From an uncultured Lachnospiraceae bacterium (GTDB taxonomy: Bacteria > Bacillota > Clostridia > Lachnospirales > Lachnospiraceae), in assembly GCA_900548905.1 (NCBI GenBank), contig URMK01000004.1, forward strand, positions 124,001-188,000: a stretch of 64,000 nucleotides of DNA, in the 5' to 3' direction. Below the pieces are notes generated by a model, which did no database searches, was not told where the DNA came from, and saw nothing but the letters and a program-made list of their open reading frames with translations. A program made the position numbers and the translations under genes. Position 1 is the first letter of the stretch, and the number at the start of each line of letters is the position of its first letter. This document shows positions 1 through 7,836 of the stretch, piece by piece.

Positions 1-694
1 CATGAACATTATTATCACAGATTAGTAATAACATACAAATCCCAAACGGAACCGCTATAGATAAAAACAGTTTCTCGTCTGTAATATCCTCTTTCATGCA
101 TAAAAAAATAACACCTGCAATTCCCAGAAAACAAATCAGCAATTGTACGCCAATCAATATTCTAAACAAATTCGTATATTTATGCACACCAATACTGATA
201 CAATAAGCCTGAGCATCACCATTAACAATTGCCGCATTATTATCCCCTGTCACCTGATAACCATATATTCCCAGTGCTGTTTTCTCTGTCCCACTTTCTA
301 AAATTCTAACAGTATATGTTTGCTCTGCTCTTCCGCCTCCAACATCCAAAAAAGAAAGCTGCACTGGTTGATTATAATGAATATCATAATTGTGATATTC
401 TTCCTGTTTAACTACTTCTCCAGAGTTATCATAAATAATAAATGTTGTTTTTCCTGCTATACTCTGATCATGATCCGAAAAATCTAATGTGATATAATCG
501 AAGTCCCAATCACAGGAAAAGCTCTGCTCAACAATATAATCATCAGTTAAGTTTCTTATAACCTGTTCTTCCGGCTGACCTTTAATAAGAGTTACATGAT
601 CTGGAATATTATCAGAGAGATAAATACGCCACCCTGCAAATAAAATTAATAGAATAATAAATAATATTCCAAACCATTTTCCTTTATTTTTCAT
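1..694 (-). CDS. Partial membrane protein, DUF2142-like start
   Basis: An open frame runs from an ATG at 694 to the left edge with no stop, giving the first 231 residues of a longer protein. It begins with a lysine-rich start and one membrane segment (about residues 6-22). A polar extracytoplasmic stretch of about 150 residues follows, then a membrane segment near 187-205, and a further hydrophobic segment (about 213-228) at the edge. This layout, a beta-rich N-terminal loop followed by a multi-pass body, resembles bacterial DUF2142 membrane proteins found in polysaccharide clusters. That assignment is a guess because the family core lies outside the window. It is the last visible gene of the operon that begins at 15.1 kb, 73 nt after the previous stop. 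Confidence 0.7.
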   Translation of the reverse strand, partial: MKNKGKWFGILFIILLILFAGWRIYLSDNIPDHVTLIKGQPEEQVIRNLTDDYIVEQSFSCDWDFDYITLDFSDHDQSIAGKTTFIIYDNSGEVVKQEEYHNYDIHYNQPVQLSFLDVGGGRAEQTYTVRILESGTEKTALGIYGYQVTGDNNAAIVNGDAQAYCISIGVHKYTNLFRILIGVQLLICFLGIAGVIFLCMKEDITDEKLFLSIAVPFGICMLLLICDNNVH

Positions 695-767
695 GTTAAC
701 GTATAATCTAATTATCCTAAATGGTAATTGAATTTTCCTTTCTACCGGATTCTTTGGAACCTAAGTC

Positions 768-2066
768 CTATCTTGTCACCATATTACTTCTTGTCATAAC
801 TTCCCTCTGCATAATCGGTTTATCTGTGATGGCCACCACGCCGCAGACTATTGCAAATATTGAGATGCATAAAATGCGCCAGGTCATCCAATAGTGGTTA
901 TATGAGTGGTTTTTCGTTGCCATGTACCACAAGAAAGGAAATAGACTTATAAATGCATAAGGCATCATCTTTTTGATAAGCAACGAATTTCTATTTTTTA
1001 TAATCGTATACAATAAATATATAACAATAATACAGAGTAATAGAAAAAAGGGTTTTTTAGCAAATACCCCAATATTTCTCTCCAAAACCTGCATATAACT
1101 AAACGATTCACCAGAATTGCCTGCATCTGCCATAGCGCTCTGCAACCCTATTTCGGAAAATGCATCTCCTAGGACATTTTCTTTCAGGAAGAAAGAAGCT
1201 ATTACCCACTTCATCCCCCATTGACCGATATATCCAATCCCCCAAAATACTGAAGCATATATTATCTTTCGCACATTGTCCAGCCGTCCTTCTTTTTGCC
1301 GCAAATAAATGAATACGATAAGCGGTACTCCTAATGTTATCAACGGCCAGGTCAGGAAATCCATATAGGAAGTCGCCATTCCTATTGCCATAAAAAAATA
1401 ATTATATCTATCCATTATTTTCCTGTTAAACAGCAAACATAATACGGCAACCGCATAAATATAAAAACAGGCCGCGTAGTCAATCCCAAACATTATAACT
1501 GCCTGAAGGCTAATCAACCATAAGCATATAAATGGTAAAATTAATCTGTCAGCCCCATTTTTCCTAATTGCTGCCAATATTGCAAACAACATTAACATCT
1601 GCAGCGTTACATTAATAAAAATTATGTCATGAAATGAGAAGAAGTACATTAAAGGTTTCAGTATCACCAAATAGCCATGCCAGTAACGTTCATAGCTATC
1701 GCACGTATAAGTTTTACCCTTCCAATCATATTCGTAAAAATGCAGTCCATGCTTTGCCTGTTCTTCATTCAGTGTATATCCCCGCAACGCATACTGCAAA
1801 ACATTTTCACCGGTAGGCGGCATTGGCGTAGCCGAAGCTTTGATCATCAATGCCTCTGTAAAAGTATCAATTGTGGTGGCATCATAATCGAAAATAAACT
1901 GATGCCAGTCCGGATTCCGTTCCATTCCCTCAACGCCTGTAGAAAAATTAAAAAAAATCTTGTCTAATGGTATACAATATACTAATACTAATAAGAAAGT
2001 CCCTATAATGCCTCCCATCAAAAGAAAAAAGACCATCGTTAATAATTCTTTTAGCTTTTTCTTCAT
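768..2066 (-). CDS. Multi-pass membrane protein of unknown function
   Basis: The 432-residue protein starts with a membrane anchor (about residues 8-32). An extracytoplasmic segment of about 110 residues follows, with several Asp, Tyr and Trp residues and a short 'YWHGYL' stretch, and then about eight further hydrophobic helices. One large external loop after the first helix is typical of GT-C glycosyltransferases and related cell-envelope proteins, but I recognise no specific family. The ATG at 2066 has a strong upstream GAGGTGAGGGG ribosome binding site. It lies 29 nt after the preceding gene in the same operon, which suggests a role in assembling or modifying the exported glycan. A second possibility is an O-antigen ligase-like protein. 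Confidence 0.75.
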   Translation of the reverse strand: MKKKLKELLTMVFFLLMGGIIGTFLLVLVYCIPLDKIFFNFSTGVEGMERNPDWHQFIFDYDATTIDTFTEALMIKASATPMPPTGENVLQYALRGYTLNEEQAKHGLHFYEYDWKGKTYTCDSYERYWHGYLVILKPLMYFFSFHDIIFINVTLQMLMLFAILAAIRKNGADRLILPFICLWLISLQAVIMFGIDYAACFYIYAVAVLCLLFNRKIMDRYNYFFMAIGMATSYMDFLTWPLITLGVPLIVFIYLRQKEGRLDNVRKIIYASVFWGIGYIGQWGMKWVIASFFLKENVLGDAFSEIGLQSAMADAGNSGESFSYMQVLERNIGVFAKKPFFLLLCIIVIYLLYTIIKNRNSLLIKKMMPYAFISLFPFLWYMATKNHSYNHYWMTWRILCISIFAIVCGVVAITDKPIMQREVMTRSNMVTR

Positions 2067-2095
2067 TTTCCCCTCACCTCACTCAATCTTTTCCA

Positions 2096-3844
2096 TTAAA
2101 TTTCTCTTTGAAGCTTTATATAAAAATGCCTGCACCATATTCCAACATTTCCAATTATAAAAACTATCATACCCAAATAAGATAGAATCTTCCCAACTTT
2201 CCATATAAGTGGAGGTTCAAAACGATATTCTATATCATGCCTGCCTTCGCCCACATTTATATATAAATAATTCAAAGAGTTACCAACCAAAATATTTTTA
2301 TTATTTATTTTCTTACCATCCACATAAATTCCATTCCATTTGTGCGGATACACATTCACACCAACACATTCTTCCCCATTTGCTTCGATAGTAACTATTT
2401 GTGTTTTTCCGAATTCCGTTTCTGAAACCGGAATTGAAACAATTGGGAGCTCCTTATCTTCTTTTACCACTCCTGCATACTCCGTAACATTTGTATAATC
2501 ATGCGGATTGTAAAATGCATCTGTTAATTTTGTTTTATGCGAGGTATCATACCACAATATGCCTTCGATTGCTTTTGAGTATAGCACATTCTGCATAAAA
2601 GCCACAGAAGTTAAAACAATGGAAATAATTGCACAAACTTGCAATACATTCTTTAAATCAATTTTTGCTTTTTTAAGCAAAAAAAGTTCATATGCGATGC
2701 CTGACACTCCGATTAAATTTATATAATAAACAAAACGCACTGAAAACTGAATGACTCCCATAGCATCCGGAAGCATTTCCCCCCATGTTGGGAACATACT
2801 TATGCCTAAAATGAAAAAGTATAAAGCAAAAAGCATATCACTTACTAATTTTTCACGCTTTATAATTTTTTTACATAAGTTAACAATAATTGTTAATGTC
2901 ATAAAAAGAATCAACAATATTATATTGATTTGATTTCCTGAAAAGGGTGATATCATTTGCCTGGGGCCTTCAAGAACCGTTTGGTAGTTCAAAGGCAACG
3001 GGTATAATCGTATCCACCAATTATCGGCTCCCATACGATATTCAATACTGCCATAAGATACAGCATTGATTATACAGGTTAGAACTGCATAAATCCAGGG
3101 AAAAAGAATTAAGAAACTAAGCAGGGCGGCCCCAATTCCTGATACTATTTCGTTTTTCCTATTTCTACTTCCTCTCCCAAATAAAGTTACGATAATTAAA
3201 CCGGCCATAAAAATCCCACCCAATAACGCCGTAATTGGATGGCTTCCGGCGCCAAAGGTAAAGAAAAAAGCTACTAAAAACCAATATTTCATTTTCTTTC
3301 TGCGTTGCATAGATAATATCCAAATTCCTGTAGCAATGGAAATAGATGTTGCACCAAAATGTTGCGGAATGGCATTGCCAGTGTATAACGTTGACACGGT
3401 GTATATAGCTAACACAATACTTCCCACAAAACTACAAGTAATCCATTTTACTTTTACCAGATCGACCAACGCTTTATACCACACATATCCCTCGCAAAAT
3501 GCAAAACAAAAAACCACTACCATAAGCGCTTTTCTTGGACTGCCTCCCAGAAGTGCACAAAACAGCCCCAACAAGCGATATACCCATACACCATAGTAAA
3601 TAGGATGTGTCATACCTACCTGGCTCACATATTTTCCATCCCCAAAGGTATTAATTACATCCGGGAACGCGAGGTGGCTTCGAAAATACTCACCATAATA
3701 TTGGATTAACCAAATACTTCTAAACCAGTCGGCATAAAAATTTCTGCTTAATATCATTGGCACCACCATTAATATGGCACAACCCAATATAAACAAAAAA
3801 GGAATATATCGTTTCTCAGCCTTAAAATACTGATACGCCTTCAT
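2096..3844 (-). CDS. Multi-pass membrane protein, PTPS-related/YfhO-like
   Basis: This is a predicted polytopic membrane protein of about 582 residues with about 11-13 hydrophobic helices. The first external loop (after about residue 35) is rich in aromatic and charged residues. A C-terminal extracytoplasmic beta domain (about 455-545) ends in a final membrane helix. This layout matches the '6-pyruvoyl-tetrahydropterin synthase-related' membrane family and YfhO, which are considered GT-C-type proteins of cell-envelope glycosylation. An upstream in-frame start at 3895 exists, but the ATG at 3844 has a GAGGAG ribosome binding site 8 nt away and begins with the typical 'MKAYQYF'. It overlaps the preceding transferase by 23 nt, so the two are probably translationally coupled. 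Confidence 0.75.
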   Translation of the reverse strand: MKAYQYFKAEKRYIPFLFILGCAILMVVPMILSRNFYADWFRSIWLIQYYGEYFRSHLAFPDVINTFGDGKYVSQVGMTHPIYYGVWVYRLLGLFCALLGGSPRKALMVVVFCFAFCEGYVWYKALVDLVKVKWITCSFVGSIVLAIYTVSTLYTGNAIPQHFGATSISIATGIWILSMQRRKKMKYWFLVAFFFTFGAGSHPITALLGGIFMAGLIIVTLFGRGSRNRKNEIVSGIGAALLSFLILFPWIYAVLTCIINAVSYGSIEYRMGADNWWIRLYPLPLNYQTVLEGPRQMISPFSGNQINIILLILFMTLTIIVNLCKKIIKREKLVSDMLFALYFFILGISMFPTWGEMLPDAMGVIQFSVRFVYYINLIGVSGIAYELFLLKKAKIDLKNVLQVCAIISIVLTSVAFMQNVLYSKAIEGILWYDTSHKTKLTDAFYNPHDYTNVTEYAGVVKEDKELPIVSIPVSETEFGKTQIVTIEANGEECVGVNVYPHKWNGIYVDGKKINNKNILVGNSLNYLYINVGEGRHDIEYRFEPPLIWKVGKILSYLGMIVFIIGNVGIWCRHFYIKLQREI

Positions 3845-4823
3845 ACTTCTTCTCCTCATTGAGTATATTTTTCCCCTGCTCCGCCTGTTCCTCAAAATTT
3901 ATTTTCTCATCAATTACCACCCTTGGTTTTCTCATCGTCCTGGTATTTATGCTAAGCACATACTCTCCCAGAATCCCAATAAAAAACAGCTGAATCGCCC
4001 CCAGCAGGAAAATCCCCACGGAAAGGGAAGCCATCCCCAACGGATACGAAGACCAGAATAAAAGCTTCCGTACAAAAACAAAAATTCCATAAACAGCACA
4101 AACCATTCCTAATATTGCCCCGGAAAATGTGGCTATCCTCATCAGCTTCTTCGTTGAGGATGTAATTCCCTCCATTGCGAAATCATAATTTTTGTATAAA
4201 TTAAAATTCGACTTTCCCCGGCTGGATTTTTTATGCTCATATTCTACAACAGCATACCCCGCCGCATACTCCGATACCACAGCCTTAATATATGGCTGCG
4301 AGTCCCCGATTTCGCTGATTACCTTAACAAATTTTTTGTCATACAGGCCGTAACCATTAAAATGCCTGATCTGCTTCTTCTCAGAAAGCTCGTCTATCCA
4401 GAAATAATAGCAGCTTCTCATGAAGCACATAAATTTGTTCTCATCGCTCCTTATTTTCTTTCCGATTACTACCTTGGATCCCTCTTCCCATTTCTCAACA
4501 AACTGCGGAAGCAGCTCAGGAGGATCCTGAAGATCTCCAAACACTAAAAACACCGCATCCCCATCCCCCTGCAGAAGCGAAGAAAAAATATTTCTGGAAA
4601 ACCCAAAATTAGCCATATTGAATACAGCCTTTACATGCTTATCCTGTCCGCAAAGCTCTCTAATTACTTCCCTGGTATTGTCTTTTGAATAATCATCCAC
4701 ATAGATTAATTCATATTCATAATTAATCAATATTGTCTCAAACACCCTGCGGATTCTTTTATACATTTCAATTACACTGTTTTCTTCATTATAGCAAGGA
4801 ACCACAACACTGATTTTTTTCAT
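3822..4823 (-). CDS. Polyprenyl-phosphate glycosyltransferase (GT2, GtrB/CsbB-like)
   Basis: This 333-residue enzyme probably loads a sugar onto undecaprenyl phosphate at the inner face of the membrane. The GT2 domain begins with 'VVVPCYNEE' (about 6-14). It carries 'YVDDYSKDNT' at 41-50 and the family-typical 'DLQDPPE' at 97-103 (nucleotide-sugar and metal binding), and 'RGKSNF' at 202-207. Two transmembrane helices (about 231-253 and 262-290) close the protein, as in GtrB, CsbB and dolichol-phosphate-mannose synthase relatives. In Bacillus, CsbB works with YfhO, and a YfhO gene lies in this same operon (7793-10408). Extracytoplasmic decoration from a lipid-phosphate sugar is therefore the likely pathway. 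The ribosome binding site AGGTG precedes the ATG. Confidence 0.9.
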   Translation of the reverse strand: MKKISVVVPCYNEENSVIEMYKRIRRVFETILINYEYELIYVDDYSKDNTREVIRELCGQDKHVKAVFNMANFGFSRNIFSSLLQGDGDAVFLVFGDLQDPPELLPQFVEKWEEGSKVVIGKKIRSDENKFMCFMRSCYYFWIDELSEKKQIRHFNGYGLYDKKFVKVISEIGDSQPYIKAVVSEYAAGYAVVEYEHKKSSRGKSNFNLYKNYDFAMEGITSSTKKLMRIATFSGAILGMVCAVYGIFVFVRKLLFWSSYPLGMASLSVGIFLLGAIQLFFIGILGEYVLSINTRTMRKPRVVIDEKINFEEQAEQGKNILNEEKKYEGVSVF

Positions 4824-4837
4824 AATTTTTCACCTTG

Positions 4838-6250
4838 TTAATACCCCAGTATTCCTAATGCAAAAGCACCCAGGCTTAATGCAATCCATCCATACAGCAT
4901 ACAGACCCTGACGCGCACGTGCCAAATACCGACCTTTTGCCGTTCTTCATCATTTTTTCTCCAGGCCATAAACAATATGGCTAAAATTGCCGCTGCCTGC
5001 ACTGCTGAAAATATCGGAAGCAAATCTTCTATATAGAGGCGGCGCAGGATTCCCGCAACCGTTACTCCTTCTTTACCCTCCATATAATTTAGATAAAACG
5101 GTTTAAACAATAAATATTGAAAAGTTTTTCCCCCTCCATATACCCATGGATATTGCATAATCATTATAACTGTTATTGTACTATTATATATCCAATCCAA
5201 AATCAGACAAAAATTAACTTTACCAGGATTCATAAACAATGATAATGTAAGAAACGGCGAAAGATACACCAACCAATATGGCGGTATCCCCACAAAAACA
5301 GAAAATGCTGCCCACACAAAAGTTACAATCAGAATAATCCTTCCTGTATTTTCCTGAGGATCCATTCCCGCCTTCCAATCGTAAGCAGCTATATAGATAA
5401 GAAACAGGGCAAATATAAATAGGGACAGCTCCGCGTTTCCTACAGGAATAGAATTAGCAAACAAAACAGGAAGCATCCCACTGAAAAAATCCCCTCCGCT
5501 GGCCCTGTATCCCTTACTGAAGGAATATAAAATTTTACAGCAAAGCATCAACGATACACCGCAAAAATTATAAAGAATAATTTTCCGTATTTTCTTTTCT
5601 GTCATTAATACCAATGCAATAAATGCAAATAATGCAAATGGCTTCATTGTCATACTCAGGGCAAAACAAAGAATAAACTTCCTTTTATCTCCTCGCAGAT
5701 AACATAAAAGCCCATATAGTATAAAAGTTAATGGTATAATATCATACTGCACCGCCACAAGCACCGGAAAAAATACGGTAAAAGATAAAAGATATATAAT
5801 ACTAACGAGTTTCAGTGTTGTGTCATCATATCCTATTACCTCTCCGATTTTTTTCATAATATTTATACTTACAAACATTATGAATACTAACATTAATTTA
5901 TACCATAAAAGGCAACCTATGGATAACAGATCTATTTGAAATAACTTGTTTAATATCCAGACAGGTATATTCCAAACCGCGAAAGCAACGTACATTCCAA
6001 TATCATATACCGCGCCTTCCGGAGCAATGCCCGTTGCTAATGCATTCGCATAAAAACTTATAGGCTTTCCATCAAACAAAGAATCCAGAAATGTAAAAGA
6101 AAATCTGGCAGTTACGGTAACATCTGCATAATACATGGTAAGGAAGCAAAAAACAAACGCTGCGATGATTGCTATTGCATCCAATCTGCAGAATTCCCCC
6201 CATCTACACCATGGCAATTTCCGGTTATAATGTGTTTTCCATAAATTCAT
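4838..6250 (-). CDS. GT-C-like multi-pass membrane protein, putative glycosyltransferase
   Basis: The 470-residue polytopic protein has about 10-12 membrane helices. The first external loop, after the first helix, contains 'YYADVT' and further acidic and aromatic residues, the site where GT-C enzymes carry catalytic acids. The body resembles GT87/PMT-type mannosyltransferases that take sugars from a polyprenyl-phosphate donor outside the membrane. This is judged from layout, not from a family-specific motif. The start overlaps the preceding polymerase stop as ATGA. The polyprenyl-phosphate transferase that could make its donor is the next gene, 14 nt downstream, which supports a donor-acceptor pair. 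Confidence 0.7.
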   Translation of the reverse strand: MNLWKTHYNRKLPWCRWGEFCRLDAIAIIAAFVFCFLTMYYADVTVTARFSFTFLDSLFDGKPISFYANALATGIAPEGAVYDIGMYVAFAVWNIPVWILNKLFQIDLLSIGCLLWYKLMLVFIMFVSINIMKKIGEVIGYDDTTLKLVSIIYLLSFTVFFPVLVAVQYDIIPLTFILYGLLCYLRGDKRKFILCFALSMTMKPFALFAFIALVLMTEKKIRKIILYNFCGVSLMLCCKILYSFSKGYRASGGDFFSGMLPVLFANSIPVGNAELSLFIFALFLIYIAAYDWKAGMDPQENTGRIILIVTFVWAAFSVFVGIPPYWLVYLSPFLTLSLFMNPGKVNFCLILDWIYNSTITVIMIMQYPWVYGGGKTFQYLLFKPFYLNYMEGKEGVTVAGILRRLYIEDLLPIFSAVQAAAILAILFMAWRKNDEERQKVGIWHVRVRVCMLYGWIALSLGAFALGILGY

Positions 6251-7836
6251 TGATTACTGCCCTCGTTCTTCCAACTATACTTAAAAGACAATATTATAAA
6301 TAAAATAAATATTCCTGCAATGCCTCCAAGAATTATACAGCTTATCTCATCCCTGAAAATTTCGATTTCTACTGTTTTCCCTGTAAATTGATACATAGGC
6401 TTTTGCTCACCCTGGTATTCATAGATACGGTAATCCGTGTTCTCCAGGCTGCTGCCAGGCAAGTAAAATTCTTCTCTTACTCCACAATCTGTATTGCCCA
6501 CAGCCACATAAATGCTATGGGGAAATGGCTGAAAGAAAGTATATACAGCCATCGTTATAATTGCACCTGCCACACAAAAGAATTTTTTTCTTCTTTTCCA
6601 TATTCGTTTTATATATAATCCTAAATTTATAAGTGGGATAACAGATATATTACAAGCATTGCTATCCGAACTTACCAGTCCAATCCTTTGTCTGTATATA
6701 CCGGATATTTCCCGCTGTTTTTCCGTCAAAATTTCGAACAAAAACTCTCCCAGGAAAAAAAATGTTATATTTTTGAACGAAGTATTAAAGAGAAATGGCT
6801 CCGAAATACCCGCAAATAAAAAGGTTGTAATAATGGCAAGCTCTCTTCTTTTATCCAACCTGATATAGCGTCTTATAAGGAAAAAATAACCCAAAAGGAG
6901 AAATATAAATAAAACTAACCCTCCTTTCATTAATAAGTAAACATAAGAACAATCTAATGCAAAACCTATTTGGGAAACATCAGTGCCAAACAGTTTCACT
7001 CCTTCATATAAAAATACTCTTGAAGCAAGAAAACGTGTATTAAACAATTTGTTCATATAAAGATCCAAACCTCGCAATGGCATCCCCTTTTCCATTGCAA
7101 GCGGCAATCCAATAGCGAAAAGCACAGATGCCGGGAGAATACATTGTATGAAAACATTTTCTAATTTACTTCTTTTCTCCCTGATTGAAAAATAAAGAAA
7201 AACTCCTAATAAACCGATTGTCAAAATAAAACCCGTATAACTCACGGAATATAAAAAAACAACACAGTTTCCTATAAAAAGCATAAAAAGCAGTTTAAAT
7301 AATTTTTTCCCTTTGTAATTTAGATTATACAAAATAAACGCCACAAGCACTGCATATGTGATTTGCAGTACATTGGGATGAGGATAGCCAAAACTCCACC
7401 GAATCATCGGCCCTAATCCCAATTTTTCATGTACCAAAGCCATCCCTCTATAAATGCCTGACATTCCTAAGAAACTTCTGCACAGGAACAAAGCACACCA
7501 TACACATCCCTCAAGCAAAAAAACCCTCTTTATCGGAATATTTTTCATTCCTATTATCATAGCAGTGTAAATAAGCGCCGCCTGATCACCGGTATTTCTA
7601 TATACCAAAAAACTTATTAAAATTGCTCCTCCTGTTAGCACAAATTCCAATATATTATACTTCTCACTAACAATCTTTATAAAAATGCATATTCCAGCCA
7701 ACAATAAGCATATATTATAAAGCCGCATCCCTTCATATAATCCGGAACCTTTTGCTATCGTCATTATCAAAAGAAACAAGTAATAGAATATTTCATTCCA
7801 TTTCAAGCAAACTTTTTCTCTTATCATAGACTCCAT
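6247..7836 (-). CDS. Wzy-like O-antigen/repeat-unit polymerase with C-terminal extension
   Basis: This membrane protein has about 10-11 helices in its first 380 residues. It carries the motif 'FGYPHPN', closely similar to 'FGLGHPN' in the second polymerase-like gene at 43682-44917. Such Wzy-type proteins join lipid-linked repeat units outside the membrane. Unusually, about 105 C-terminal residues add another membrane helix, an extracytoplasmic loop of about 65 residues, and a last helix. This is an appended module not seen in the second copy. A TTG at 7854 is in frame, but the ATG at 7836 lies behind a GGAGG site and is preferred. The gene overlaps the preceding YfhO gene by 44 nt. Confidence 0.8.
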   Translation of the reverse strand: MESMIREKVCLKWNEIFYYLFLLIMTIAKGSGLYEGMRLYNICLLLAGICIFIKIVSEKYNILEFVLTGGAILISFLVYRNTGDQAALIYTAMIIGMKNIPIKRVFLLEGCVWCALFLCRSFLGMSGIYRGMALVHEKLGLGPMIRWSFGYPHPNVLQITYAVLVAFILYNLNYKGKKLFKLLFMLFIGNCVVFLYSVSYTGFILTIGLLGVFLYFSIREKRSKLENVFIQCILPASVLFAIGLPLAMEKGMPLRGLDLYMNKLFNTRFLASRVFLYEGVKLFGTDVSQIGFALDCSYVYLLMKGGLVLFIFLLLGYFFLIRRYIRLDKRRELAIITTFLFAGISEPFLFNTSFKNITFFFLGEFLFEILTEKQREISGIYRQRIGLVSSDSNACNISVIPLINLGLYIKRIWKRRKKFFCVAGAIITMAVYTFFQPFPHSIYVAVGNTDCGVREEFYLPGSSLENTDYRIYEYQGEQKPMYQFTGKTVEIEIFRDEISCIILGGIAGIFILFIILSFKYSWKNEGSNQ

